Assembly: GCF_000022145.1 (NCBI RefSeq)
Contig: NC_011891.1
Span: 2,554,001 to 2,618,000 of the forward strand
DNA: 64,000 bases
Reading direction: 5' to 3'
Source of the DNA: Anaeromyxobacter dehalogenans 2CP-1
Lineage (GTDB): Bacteria; Myxococcota; Myxococcia; Myxococcales; Anaeromyxobacteraceae
Shown: positions 47,445 to 56,382 of the stretch, one piece after another
Numbering within the stretch: the first letter of the stretch is position 1
Layout: the number at the start of each line of letters is the position of its first letter
Position numbers and translations under genes: made by a program
Notes under the pieces: generated by a model
Database searches by the model: none
What the model saw: only the letters and a program-made list of their open reading frames with translations
Told to the model about the DNA's origin: nothing

Positions 47445-47669
47445 TCAGACGAGGCGACGCTGGGTGGCGTAGCTCTCGATGCCGCCCTCGACCTCCGGCT
47501 CGGCGGCGTGGAGCTGGCAGCGCGTGCAGGTCCAGCTGTTCCAGCCGCGCTTCACCGCCTCGTCGAGGCAGCTGTCGTAGAAGTTGCAGAACAGGTTCCG
47601 GTGGCCTTCGACGCCGCGATCGGGGTTGATGGGTGTGGTGAGCTCGGTGGGACAAGGCTTGGCGAGCAC
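47445..47669 (-). CDS. Small Cys-rich protein (74 aa)
   Basis: From GTG 47669 the protein reads MLAKPCPTELTTPINPDRGV, then LFCNFYDSCLDEAVKRGWNS and WTCTRCQLHAAEPE. Five Cys, three of them as CxxxxxC-like and one CxxC pair, suggest zinc binding. AGAGGAG precedes this GTG at good spacing. No family recognised. It is convergent with the CAP lipoprotein gene (4-bp gap) and divergent from the transglycosylase gene. Confidence 0.65.
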   Translation of the reverse strand: MLAKPCPTELTTPINPDRGVEGHRNLFCNFYDSCLDEAVKRGWNSWTCTRCQLHAAEPEVEGGIESYATQRRLV

Positions 47670-47836
47670 GTGGACTCCTCTGACCGGCCCGGCGGCCGGC
47701 CCTCGGCGGCGCGACGGGGCGCCGACGCCGCCGCCCGTCCAGCGCCACGACCCCTCCCCGAGGCATGGCGCGCCGCGTTCCGAAGTTGAAAGACTCGAAG
47801 CTCTCGCCCGGCCGACAGGCGGCCAGGCTGCGCGCG

Positions 47837-47843
47837 CTATATC
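47837..47843 (+). promoter_or_regulatory. -10 box close to transglycosylase start
   Basis: CTATATC within GCGCGCTATATCGCG ends 10 nt before the ATG at 47854. No good -35 is visible. Confidence 0.35.
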
Positions 47844-47853
47844 GCGCTCCCGC

Positions 47854-50145
47854 ATGCAGCCCGTCAAGGCCCCCACATCCCCCCTAGGGGTCCCCCTTCC
47901 CACCTGGGCGGAAAGCATCCGTAGGCCCTGGGCTTACCTCGCTCGCGGGCGCGGTCGCCGCGCGCTCCTCGCCTGCACCCTGCTGCTGGCGGCCCGGCCC
48001 GCGTGCGCGGCCCGGTCCGTCCCCGAGCCGCTCACCGACTGGCTCGCCGGCCTCGGTGACGCGGCCCAGGCCCTGGCCGGCGGGCAGGCGGACGCGTCCG
48101 CCGCGGCGGCGCGCCGCGCGTTCTCCGCGCGGCCGCGGGGGGCGGCAGGCGCGCGCGCGCAGGCGGCGCTGGGCCTCGCGCTCGCGGAGGCCGGCCGGCC
48201 CTCGGAGGCGGCCGAGGCGCTGGAGGTGGCGCTCGCCCCGGCGATCGCGCCGGCGCGGCCGCACCTCGCGTTCCTGCGCGGCCAGGCGCTGCTCGCGTCG
48301 GGCGAGCCGCACGCGGCGGCGCGGCTGCTGGAGCAGGCGGGCGCCGACCTGCGCCTCGCGGTCGCGCGGCGCGCCCGCTTCCTCGCCGGCGAGGCGCTGG
48401 TCGAGGCGGGGCTCCCCGCCGAGGCGGTGGCCACGCTCGACGCGGCGCTGCGCGCCTGGCCCACCGATCCCGCCGCGGCGGCGGCGCGGCTCGCCCTCGG
48501 CCGCGCGCTGCGCGCCGCCGGCGACGAGGCGCGGGCGGCGGAGACCTGGCGCGCGCTCTGGCTCGAGGCGGACCTGCCGGAGGCGCGGGGCGCGGGCGAG
48601 CTGCTCGCGGCCTGGCGCGCCGCGGGCGGCCCGGTGCCGCTCGCCACCGCCGACGATCACCTGGCGCGGGCCGAGCGGCTGGTCGCGACCGCCCGGCCCG
48701 ACGACGCGCTCCAGGAGCTCGCCGCGGCGCGCGAGGCCGACCCCGAGGTGCCGGCGGGCCGCGTCGAGGTGCTGCGCGCCGCGGCGCTGGTCGGCCTCGG
48801 GCGGCACGCCGAGGCGGCGAGGGTCGCGGCGCCGTTCGCGGACGATCCCGACCCGCGGGTGCAGCGCTCGGCGCGCCTCGCGCTGGCGCGGGCCGCGGCG
48901 CGGGCCGGCCGCGTCGACGAGGCCAGCCGGCGCTACCGAGAGGTGGCCGCCTCCGACGCGCCCATCGCCGGGCTGCCCGAGTGGCGCCAGCGCGACCTGG
49001 GCGACGAGGCGGCGTACCTCGCGGCCTGGCTCCACTACGACGCGGGCGACTACCGCCGCGCGGCGGCGGAGCTGGACGCGTTCGCGCGCGCCTACCGCCG
49101 CACCTCGCGGCGCGTGGACGAGGCGCTCTGGTTCGCGGCCTGGTCGCGCTACCGGCTCGGCCGCACCGCCGACGCCGCGCGCGCCTTCGCCCGCCTGTCG
49201 CGCGGGCCGTTCGCAGACGCCGCCGCCTACTGGCAGGGCCGCCTGGCGAAGGACGCGCGCCGCGGCGCCAGGCTCCTGCGCGCCGCCGCGGCCGGCGCCG
49301 ACCCCTGGTACGCGCTGCTCGCCCGCGCCCGGCTCGAGGCGGCCGGGATCGCCGCGGCGCCGCCTGCGGCGTCGCCCGCGCGGCCGCTGCCCGACGCCGC
49401 GCCGGCCGCCGCCGCCGGGCAGCTCGCCGTCGCGGTCGAGCTGATGGGGCTCGGGCTCGAGGACGAGGGGCTGGACGAGCTCCGGCAGCTCGCCCGCGGC
49501 GGCGCCGCCCGCGCGGCCGCGCCGCTCGTGGCGCAGCTCGCGGCCCACGCCGGCGACGCGGAGCTGCCCTTCCGCATGGCGCGCGACTTCCTCGGGCAGA
49601 GCGCGCGCACGCTGCGCTGGTCCCACCCCGAGCCGTACCCGGAGCTGCTCCCGGCCCGCGCGCGCGCGTTCGGCGTGGACCCGGCGCTGGTGCTGGCGGT
49701 GATGCGGCGCGAGTCGAGCTTCCGCCGCGCGGTGCGGAGCGGCGCCGGGGCCGAGGGGCTGCTGCAGCTCCGGCCGGTCACCGCCGAGCGGCTGGCGGCG
49801 CTGCTGGGCGTCCCCGGCGGCGTCGGCGACCGGCTCGACCGGCCCGAGGTGAACGTGGCGCTCGGGGCGCACTACCTCGCCCTGCTCGGCGCGCGCTTCG
49901 CGGACCCGGCGGTGGTGCTGGCCGCCTACAACGCCGGCCCGGGGCCGGCCTCGGACTGGGCCCGGTCTCGGGCCGGCATGCCGCTCGACGCGTGGGTGGA
50001 GTGCATCCCGTACCGCGAGACGCGCCAGTACGTGAAGGTCGTGCTGTCGGACTGGGACGTCTACCGCCGGCTCTCCGGCGGCCCGGCGGCGCCCATCGAC
50101 CCCGCGCGGCCGGTGGCGGCGCCGGCCCCCGGCGTCGGGTTCTAG
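47854..50145 (+). CDS. Soluble lytic transglycosylase (Slt-like, TPR-rich)
   Basis: Cleaves peptidoglycan between MurNAc and GlcNAc, forming anhydro-MurNAc. The 763-aa protein has a signal-like N-terminus with a hydrophobic core (ALLACTLLLAARPACA), a long alpha-superhelical region of TPR-like repeats (about 50-560; e.g. ARFLAGEALVEAGLPAEAVA, YDAGDYRRAAAELDAFARAY) and a C-terminal SLT domain: AFGVDPALVLAVMRRESSFR with catalytic E620, GAEGLLQLRPVTA, ALGAHYLALLGARF, and VLAAYNAGPGPASDW. The usual Gln-rich LMQLxP is LLQLRP. A wholly helical Slt70-like layout. Convergent with the RNase D-like gene (9-bp gap). Confidence 0.9.
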   Translation: MQPVKAPTSPLGVPLPTWAESIRRPWAYLARGRGRRALLACTLLLAARPACAARSVPEPLTDWLAGLGDAAQALAGGQADASAAAARRAFSARPRGAAGARAQAALGLALAEAGRPSEAAEALEVALAPAIAPARPHLAFLRGQALLASGEPHAAARLLEQAGADLRLAVARRARFLAGEALVEAGLPAEAVATLDAALRAWPTDPAAAAARLALGRALRAAGDEARAAETWRALWLEADLPEARGAGELLAAWRAAGGPVPLATADDHLARAERLVATARPDDALQELAAAREADPEVPAGRVEVLRAAALVGLGRHAEAARVAAPFADDPDPRVQRSARLALARAAARAGRVDEASRRYREVAASDAPIAGLPEWRQRDLGDEAAYLAAWLHYDAGDYRRAAAELDAFARAYRRTSRRVDEALWFAAWSRYRLGRTADAARAFARLSRGPFADAAAYWQGRLAKDARRGARLLRAAAAGADPWYALLARARLEAAGIAAAPPAASPARPLPDAAPAAAAGQLAVAVELMGLGLEDEGLDELRQLARGGAARAAAPLVAQLAAHAGDAELPFRMARDFLGQSARTLRWSHPEPYPELLPARARAFGVDPALVLAVMRRESSFRRAVRSGAGAEGLLQLRPVTAERLAALLGVPGGVGDRLDRPEVNVALGAHYLALLGARFADPAVVLAAYNAGPGPASDWARSRAGMPLDAWVECIPYRETRQYVKVVLSDWDVYRRLSGGPAAPIDPARPVAAPAPGVGF

Positions 50146-50154
50146 GCGACCGAC

Positions 50155-51021
50155 CTACCCGGCCGCCTTCAGGGCGGCGGCGATCGTCTCCCCCATGCGC
50201 CCGAGCACCGACGGCGTGACGCCCGGGATGGCGGCGAGCGCCTCGCGCGTGGCCGGGCGCCGGCGCGCGATCTCGAGCATCGCCGGCTCGCCCAGCACCT
50301 TGAACGGCGGCCGGTCCGACGCGCGGGCCCGGTCCTCGCGGGCGATCCACAGCGCGCGCAGCACCGCCTTGCCGGGCGCGTCGAGCTCGCGGGACCCCTT
50401 GATGCGCCGCCAGCCCTCCGGGTCGAACACGCGCTCGCGCGCCACGACCGAGGCGATGCGCTGCGACTCCTTCCACGCCTCCTCGAGCGCGCCGCGGGTG
50501 GCCAGCTCGCCGGTGAGCAGGTCGAACAGCGGCAGCAGGAAGTGCGTGTCGAGCGAGGCGTAGGCGAGCTGATCGGGGGTGAGCGGCCGCCGGCCCCAGT
50601 CGGATCGCTGGAACGCCTTCGAGAGCCGCACGCCGAAGTGCGCCTCCACCAGCGCCGAGAGGCCGAGGCCGGGCCGCCCCAGCCGCCGCGCCGCGATCAT
50701 CGTGTCGAACAGGCGGGGGATGCGCCAGCCGTACTCGCGGTGCAGGCAGCGGACGTCGTAGTCCGCGCCGTGCAGCACCACCTCGCGCCCGTCGCACAGG
50801 ATCTCCCCGAGCGGGCGGACGTCCACCGAGATGGGGTCCACCACGAAGTCCTGCGCCCGCGTGGAGAGCTGCAGCAGGCACACCCGCTCGCGGTAGACGT
50901 GGAAGCTGTTGGACTCGGTGTCGAGCGCGAGCACGCGCTCGCCCGCCAGCGCGTCGAGCAGCCGGGAGAGCGCGTCGGGATCGGAGACGAAGACGGGGCT
51001 GGGGCGCGGAGCGGCGGACAT
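50155..51021 (-). CDS. Ribonuclease D-like 3'-5' exonuclease
   Basis: A 288-aa DEDD exonuclease for RNA processing. Exo motifs: LALDTESNSFHVYRERVCLL (D34, E36), HGADYDVRCLHREYGW, and YASLDTHFLLPLFDLL. A C-terminal HRDC-like domain follows (GAVLRALWIAREDRAR region, PPFKVLGEPAMLEIARRRPA). One HRDC rather than the two of E. coli Rnd. The start may be ATG 51021 or 51033 (12 nt upstream); neither has a good ribosome-binding site. TAGAAT at 51032-51037 could be a -10. Confidence 0.85.
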   Translation of the reverse strand: MSAAPRPSPVFVSDPDALSRLLDALAGERVLALDTESNSFHVYRERVCLLQLSTRAQDFVVDPISVDVRPLGEILCDGREVVLHGADYDVRCLHREYGWRIPRLFDTMIAARRLGRPGLGLSALVEAHFGVRLSKAFQRSDWGRRPLTPDQLAYASLDTHFLLPLFDLLTGELATRGALEEAWKESQRIASVVARERVFDPEGWRRIKGSRELDAPGKAVLRALWIAREDRARASDRPPFKVLGEPAMLEIARRRPATREALAAIPGVTPSVLGRMGETIAAALKAAG

Positions 51022-51101
51022 CGGACGCGGCATTCTAGAGGAGACCGCGCCGCGCGGCTCGCGATTCGCCCCGGAATCCGCGGCGACGTCGCCCCCGGGG
51101 C

Positions 51102-52034
<933 letters not shown>

Positions 52035-52040
52035 CGGAAC

Positions 52041-52046
52041 AGTCTA
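52041..52046 (-). promoter_or_regulatory. -10 box directly before psuG
   Basis: Minus strand TAGACT (52041-52046), 6 nt before the GTG start. No clear -35. Confidence 0.35.
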
Positions 52047-52050
52047 GCGC

Positions 52051-52067
52051 CCCGGGCGCCGCCCGGG
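52051..52067. repeat. Palindrome between psuG and plsC
   Basis: CCCGGGC-GCC-GCCCGGG, a 7-bp inverted repeat with 3-nt centre, between the two divergent -10 boxes. Confidence 0.45.
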
Positions 52068-52070
52068 CGC

Positions 52071-52080
52071 GTGCTATATA
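52071..52080 (+). promoter_or_regulatory. Extended -10 before plsC
   Basis: GTGCTATATA (TG then TATATA at 52075-52080) resembles an extended -10; start near 52087, leader about 45 nt. Confidence 0.4.
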
Positions 52081-52130
52081 CGCCCCGCCCCGGGCCGCCC
52101 TGCCCGGCCGGCCCGGTCCGAGAGGCACTC

Positions 52131-52895
52131 ATGCTGGCGCGCGCCCGCGGCTTCGTCGTCCTCGTCTACTGCGCCATCTCGATGGCGTTCTTCTTCTTCG
52201 TGAGCCTGCCGGTGATGCTCCTCACCGGCTCGGGCGACCTGCCGATCTGGTTCGCGCGGTTCGCCTGGTCGCCCTCGAGCCTGTGGCTCGCCGGCTCCCG
52301 CGTGCACCTCGAGCCCATGCCGTCGCTGCCGGACGGGCCGCTCATCTTCGCGTCGAACCACGAGAGCGCGCTCGACATCTGGGTGCTGTTCAAGGTCCTG
52401 CCGCGCAGCGTGCGGTTCATCGCCAAGGCCGAGCTGTTCCGCCTCCCGGTGTTCGGCGCGTACATGCGGCTCGGCGGCCACGTGCCGGTGGACCGCAGCA
52501 ACCACGTCCAGGCGGTCCAGTCGCTGCGGCAGGCCGGCCAGGTGGTGCGCGCCGGGACGTCGCTCATCGTCTTCCCCGAGGGCACGCGCTCGATGGACTG
52601 CCGCGTCCACCCGTTCAAGAAGGGCCCGTTCGTGGTCGCGATGGAGGCGGGCGTGCCGGTGGTGCCGGTCGCCATCTCCGGCAGCGGGAAGGTGACGCCC
52701 AAGCGGATCATCGCCATCTGGCCCGGCCCGATCCGCGTGGCGGTGGGCGAGCCGGTGAGCCCGGCCGACTTCCCCGACAAGACCGCGCTGCTCACCGAGG
52801 TGCGCCGGCGGGTGATCGCGCTGCACCGGCGGATCGGCGGCGCGGGCGGCGACGAGGCCTCGGCGGTCGCCACGGTGGGCATGGAGGGCGTGTGA
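52131..52895 (+). CDS. plsC: 1-acyl-sn-glycerol-3-phosphate acyltransferase
   Basis: Adds the second acyl chain to lysophosphatidic acid in phospholipid synthesis. The 254-aa protein has an N-terminal membrane helix (VYCAISMAFFFFVSLPVMLL), block I NHESALD (76-82, catalytic His/Asp), block II around HVPVDRSN, block III FPEGTRS and block IV VVPVAISG. ATG 52131. Divergent from psuG. Confidence 0.9.
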   Translation: MLARARGFVVLVYCAISMAFFFFVSLPVMLLTGSGDLPIWFARFAWSPSSLWLAGSRVHLEPMPSLPDGPLIFASNHESALDIWVLFKVLPRSVRFIAKAELFRLPVFGAYMRLGGHVPVDRSNHVQAVQSLRQAGQVVRAGTSLIVFPEGTRSMDCRVHPFKKGPFVVAMEAGVPVVPVAISGSGKVTPKRIIAIWPGPIRVAVGEPVSPADFPDKTALLTEVRRRVIALHRRIGGAGGDEASAVATVGMEGV

Positions 52896-52921
52896 GACAG
52901 GGCGGACGCGGGCCTACCCGC

Positions 52922-52951
52922 TTGTCCCGCCGCGCCGGCGGGCGGTAGGCT
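52922..52951 (+). promoter_or_regulatory. Promoter of membrane protein gene
   Basis: TTGTCC (52922-52927), 18-nt spacer, TAGGCT (52946-52951). The ATG at 52960 follows the -10 by 8 nt, so the mRNA would be almost leaderless. Confidence 0.5.
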
Positions 52952-52959
52952 CGGCCGCC

Positions 52960-53433
52960 ATGAAGGAGACGCTCCGTCCCGACGCGGTGGCCGCCGCGCA
53001 GCGGGTGACGCACCTCGCGCGCGACCTGGCCCAGGACGTCGCCGACGGCTACCGGAAGTCCACGCGCGGCTTCAGGCTGCGCGCCGCGGTGGTCGGTTCC
53101 TGGGCGCTCCTGTCGCTCGGCACGGTGTGGGTGGCGTGCCCGTCCTCCGGCCCGCGGAACGCGCTCGGCGCCGAGGTGCGGATGAGCGACGAGGTCATCG
53201 GCACGCAGATCATGGTGTGGAACGCGTCGGACCGGATCTGGACCGACGTGGTGCTCACGCTGGACGGCGGCTGGAGCTTCCGCACGCCGACGGTGCGCGA
53301 CGGGCAGAAGCTGGTCCTCGCCACCAGCCGGTTCGAGAAGGACGGCGCGCCCGCCCCGGCGCACCTGAAGCCGCGCTCGCTCCGGGTGGAGTGCAGCGAG
53401 GGCAGGCTGGACGCCCCGCTGGCGCAGAGGTGA
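52960..53433 (+). CDS. Single-pass membrane protein of unknown function (157 aa)
   Basis: An N-terminal helical segment (AAAQRVTHLARDLAQDVADG), one membrane helix at about 42-61 (AAVVGSWALLSLGTVWVACP), and a beta-rich outer domain: IMVWNASDRIWTDVVLTLDG, SFRTPTVRDGQKLVLATSRF. I recognise no family. The stop overlaps GTG codons of the receiver-domain gene, so both are probably translated together. Function unknown. Confidence 0.7.
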   Translation: MKETLRPDAVAAAQRVTHLARDLAQDVADGYRKSTRGFRLRAAVVGSWALLSLGTVWVACPSSGPRNALGAEVRMSDEVIGTQIMVWNASDRIWTDVVLTLDGGWSFRTPTVRDGQKLVLATSRFEKDGAPAPAHLKPRSLRVECSEGRLDAPLAQR

Positions 53434-53438
53434 CGCGC

Positions 53439-53801
53439 GTGCCCACGCCCCGCGTCCTGCTCGTCGACGACGACGCCGCCATCTGCGAGTTCCTCGCCAC
53501 GCTGCTCGACCTGGAGGGGCTCGCGCCGCGCGTCGCGCCGGGTGCGCAGGAGGCGCTCGGCGCGCTGGCCGACGCGGACGCGGTGCTCCTCGACGTGGCC
53601 ATGCCGGGGATGGACGGGCTGGAGCTGTGTCGGCGCATGCGCGCGGCCGGCTTCGGCGGGCCGATCCTGGTCGTCTCGGCGCGGCCCGGCCCGGACCTGC
53701 CGCGCAAGGCGGTCGAGGCGGGCGCGAGCGGCTTCGTCCGCAAGCCGTTCGACAACGCCGAGCTGATCGCCTGCCTGCGCGGCCTGCTCGCCGCCGCCTG
53801 A
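53439..53801 (+). CDS. Single-domain response regulator
   Basis: A 120-aa receiver-only protein: VLLVDDDAAICEFLATLLDL, phospho-Asp in AVLLDVAMPGMDGLELC, Ser in ILVVSARPG, Lys in GFVRKPFDNAE. No output domain. AGAGGTGA, a very good ribosome-binding site, lies 5 nt before GTG 53439; a GTG at 53430 overlapping the preceding stop by 4 nt is possible but lacks such a site. No kinase is adjacent. Confidence 0.82.
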   Translation: MPTPRVLLVDDDAAICEFLATLLDLEGLAPRVAPGAQEALGALADADAVLLDVAMPGMDGLELCRRMRAAGFGGPILVVSARPGPDLPRKAVEAGASGFVRKPFDNAELIACLRGLLAAA

Positions 53802-53811
53802 GCCGCGCGCG

Positions 53812-54288
53812 TCACGGCTCGCGGTCGGGCGGCCCTGCGCGACCGCGGTCGTCCTGCTCCGCCTCCGCGGCCCGGTCCGCCCGGTGCCGGCGCTCGGACT
53901 CCCACTCGGCGCGGCGCCGCCCGAGCACCTCGCGCGCGCGCGACGCCGCCCTCAGCGCGGCGAGCGCGCCGTCGAGCGCCTCGCCCCGGGCGGCCACCTC
54001 CACCTCCGCCCCGCGGAGCGCGGCCGCGAGCGCCTCCGCCTCGTCCCGCAGCCGCGCGGCGTGGCGGACCGTGGCGGCGAGCGCCGCCGCGGAGGCGCGG
54101 GCCGGCAGCTCCCGCCCGCGCGCCGCCGCCTCACCTCGCGCCGCCTGGAGCGCGGCCGCGCGCCGCGCGCGCTCCGCCTGCGCCGCGTCGAGCTCCCGCC
54201 GCGCCGCGGCGACCGCCGCGCCCGCCGCGTCCTCCTCGCGGCGGCGCAGCGCCTCCAGCGCGGCGAGCGGGAACGCGTCGCCGCTCAC
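53812..54288 (-). CDS. SctO/FliJ-like secretion stalk protein
   Basis: A 158-aa, almost entirely helical, Arg/Ala/Glu-rich coiled-coil protein: LAALEALRRREEDAAGAAVA, ARRELDAAQAERARRAAALQ, AREVLGRRRAEWESERRHRA. Sequence identity to known SctO/FliJ cannot be claimed from composition alone, but position directly after an SctN-type ATPase gene, with a GTGA 4-nt overlap, is the place of this stalk in type III systems. Start GTG 54288. Confidence 0.7.
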   Translation of the reverse strand: MSGDAFPLAALEALRRREEDAAGAAVAAARRELDAAQAERARRAAALQAARGEAAARGRELPARASAAALAATVRHAARLRDEAEALAAALRGAEVEVAARGEALDGALAALRAASRAREVLGRRRAEWESERRHRADRAAEAEQDDRGRAGPPDREP

Positions 54289-55592
54289 CCAGCCAGCGCC
54301 TCGAGCCGCCGGAGCGTCTCCTCGAACGGCGCCGCCTCGCCGAGCGGCTGCCGGAGGAACGCCTCGATCGCCGGCAGCCGGGCCAGGGCCAGGTCCGCCT
54401 CGGGATCCGCGCCGGCCCGGTAGGCGCCGAGCGCCACCAGGTCGCGCACCCGGGCGTGCGCCGCGAGCAGCGCCCGCACCCGGCCCGCCGCCGCCAGGTG
54501 CGCCGGGGCCGCCACCGCCGGCATGACGCGCGAAAGGCTCTGCAGCGGGTCCACCGCGGGGAAGCGGCCGCCGGACGCCACGGCGCGGTCGAGCACCACG
54601 TGGCCGTCGAGGATGCCGCGGACCTCGTCGGCGATCGGCTCCTCGAGGTCGCCGCCCGCCACGAGCACCGTGTACACGGCGGTGATCCCGCCGCGGGCGC
54701 GGTTGCCGGCCCGCTCCAGCAACCGCGGGAGCGCCGCGAACACCGAGGGCGGGTAGCCCTGGCGCGCCGGCGGCTCGCCCGCCGCGAGCCCGACCTCGCG
54801 GAGCGCGCGGGCGTAGCGGGTCACCGAGTCCACCAGGAGCAGCACCCGGTCGCCGCGCTCCGCGAACCACTCCGCCACCGCGGTGGCCACGTGCGCCGCC
54901 TTCAGGCGCACCAGCGCCGGCGCGTCGCTGGTGGCCGCCACCACCACGCTGCGGGCCAGGCCCTCCGCGCCCAGCGGGCCCTCCAGGAACTCGCGCACCT
55001 CGCGCCCGCGCTCGCCCACCAGGCACACCACGCACAGGTCGGCGCGCGCGCCGCGGGCGAGCTGGCCGAGGAGCGTGGACTTCCCCACGCCGGAGCCGGC
55101 GAACAGCCCGATCCGCTGCCCCTCGCCGGCGGTGAGGAACCCGTCCAGCACCCGGACGCCGAGCGGGAGCGGCGCCGCCACCGGGCGGCGCGCGAGCGGG
55201 TTCGGCGCGGGCCGATCCACCGCCCACTCCTCCAGCCCGGCCGGCAGCGGCGCGCCGTCGAGCGGCCGGCCCAGGCCGTCCAGCACCCGCCCCAGCAGCC
55301 CAGGCCCGGCGCGGATGGTGTGCGCGCGGCCGGTCGGGACGACCTCCGCGTCGAGGCCGACGCCGCCGAGGTCGCCGAACGGCACCAGCACCGCCCGGTC
55401 GTCGCGCAGGCCGACCACCTCCGCCTGCAGCGGCTCGCGCCCGGGCGCGCGGATCTCCACCGCCTCGCCCTGCCGCACGCCGCCCACCGCCGCCTCCAGC
55501 ACCAGGCCGGTCAGGCGGGTCACCCGCCCGCGCAGCGGCAGCGGCGCGGCCTCCCCGAGCGCGGCGCGCACCCGCCCCAGGTCCACGGTCAC
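54285..55592 (-). CDS. Type III secretion ATPase (SctN/FliI family)
   Basis: A 435-aa F1-like ATPase that unfolds and detaches substrates for export. Walker A GSGVGKST (166-173) in RIGLFAGSGVGKSTLLGQLA, LVGERGREVREFLE, Walker B region VLLLVDSVTRYARALRE, the export motif GEPPARQGYPPSVFAALPRL and EPIADEVRGILDGHVVLDRA. The EPIADEVR wording is closer to non-flagellar SctN than to FliI (PIADAxR), but this is not decisive. GTG 55592 overlaps sctL by 4 nt with GGAGGAGG upstream. Secretion-specific partners other than the flanking two are absent here. Confidence 0.88.
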   Translation of the reverse strand: MTVDLGRVRAALGEAAPLPLRGRVTRLTGLVLEAAVGGVRQGEAVEIRAPGREPLQAEVVGLRDDRAVLVPFGDLGGVGLDAEVVPTGRAHTIRAGPGLLGRVLDGLGRPLDGAPLPAGLEEWAVDRPAPNPLARRPVAAPLPLGVRVLDGFLTAGEGQRIGLFAGSGVGKSTLLGQLARGARADLCVVCLVGERGREVREFLEGPLGAEGLARSVVVAATSDAPALVRLKAAHVATAVAEWFAERGDRVLLLVDSVTRYARALREVGLAAGEPPARQGYPPSVFAALPRLLERAGNRARGGITAVYTVLVAGGDLEEPIADEVRGILDGHVVLDRAVASGGRFPAVDPLQSLSRVMPAVAAPAHLAAAGRVRALLAAHARVRDLVALGAYRAGADPEADLALARLPAIEAFLRQPLGEAAPFEETLRRLEALAG

Positions 55593-56191
55593 GGCGCCTC
55601 CTCCAGCGCGCGCTCCAGGGCGGCGAGCTGGGCCTCCACGCGCGCGTCGATGCGCCCGCCCTCGGTCTCGACCACCACCGCGCCGCGCGGGAGCGCCGGG
55701 TCCTCGCGCAGCGCCGGCCCCTCCGGGCGCGCCAGGAGCGCGGCGAGCCGCGAGCGGGCCGGCTCGGCGCGCAGCAGCGCCGCGTCCGCCGGGCTCGCCC
55801 GCAGGATCACCTCGCGGCGATCCCGCGCGCGCGCCAGCGCCTGCGCCGCGAGGTCGGCCACCGCCTCCGGGGCCGCCGCCAGCTCGCGCCCGAGCAGCTG
55901 GCGGGCCACGTCGAGCGCCAGGCGCGCCACCTCGCGCTCCAGCCCGGCGAGCCGCGCGGCGCGGGCCTCCCCCGCGGTCGCGAGCGCCGCCGCGGCCCGG
56001 GCCAGCCCCTCCTCGCGGCCGTCCCGAGCCGCCGCGGCGTGGATCGCCTCCCGCTCCGCGGCGGCCGACTCGAGCAGGCGCGCGGCCTCGGCGCGCGCGG
56101 CCTCCAGGAGCGCGCGCGCCCGGGCGCCCGCCTCGTAGACCGCGCCCTCGATGCGACGGCTCCCCGGCCCGTCCTTCAGCACCCTGGACAT
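55589..56191 (-). CDS. SctL/FliH-like secretion stator
   Basis: A 200-aa Ala/Arg/Glu-rich protein with a long helical N-terminal half (ALLEAARAEAARLLESAAAE) and a C-terminal region resembling the FliH/SctL/V-ATPase E-subunit fold (EVARLALDVARQLLGRELAA, EVILRASPADAALLRAEPAR, GAVVVETEGGRIDARVEAQL). This last motif (GG-ID-ARVE-QL) is typical. It controls the SctN ATPase. GGAGG precedes ATG 56191. A TAGAAT box (56213-56218) is just upstream. Confidence 0.82.
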   Translation of the reverse strand: MSRVLKDGPGSRRIEGAVYEAGARARALLEAARAEAARLLESAAAEREAIHAAAARDGREEGLARAAAALATAGEARAARLAGLEREVARLALDVARQLLGRELAAAPEAVADLAAQALARARDRREVILRASPADAALLRAEPARSRLAALLARPEGPALREDPALPRGAVVVETEGGRIDARVEAQLAALERALEEAP

Positions 56192-56212
56192 GCGCCCTCC
56201 GCGCCGGGCGCG

Positions 56213-56218
56213 ATTCTA
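56213..56218 (-). promoter_or_regulatory. -10 box before sctL
   Basis: Minus strand TAGAAT, 22 nt before the sctL ATG with a Shine-Dalgarno between. No clear -35. Confidence 0.35.
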
Positions 56219-56307
56219 CTACGGGTAAGGTCCGAACCCGCACGCTCCGCGAAGAGGCTCGGTCGCCCGCGCCATACGGCAGGGCCGCCGCCCCACCCGG
56301 ATGCGAC

Positions 56308-56338
56308 GAGGCCCGCCTCCGGTGCGGGGGCGGGCCTC
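56308..56338 (-). terminator. Hairpin after sigma factor gene
   Basis: Perfect 10-bp stem (GAGGCCCGCC / GGCGGGCCTC) with an 11-nt loop, 44 nt beyond the stop. No T-tract. Confidence 0.5.
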
Positions 56339-56382
56339 GAGGTGCGCCGACCGAGGCGGCGCGGTGCGATGCGTTCGCGCGG

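Noticed and set aside
53812-56191. Flagellar fliH-fliI-fliJ assignment
   Set aside because: Possible, but the ATPase wording EPIADEVRGILDGH fits the SctN branch better and no flagellar gene is nearby; kept as SctL/N/O with caution.
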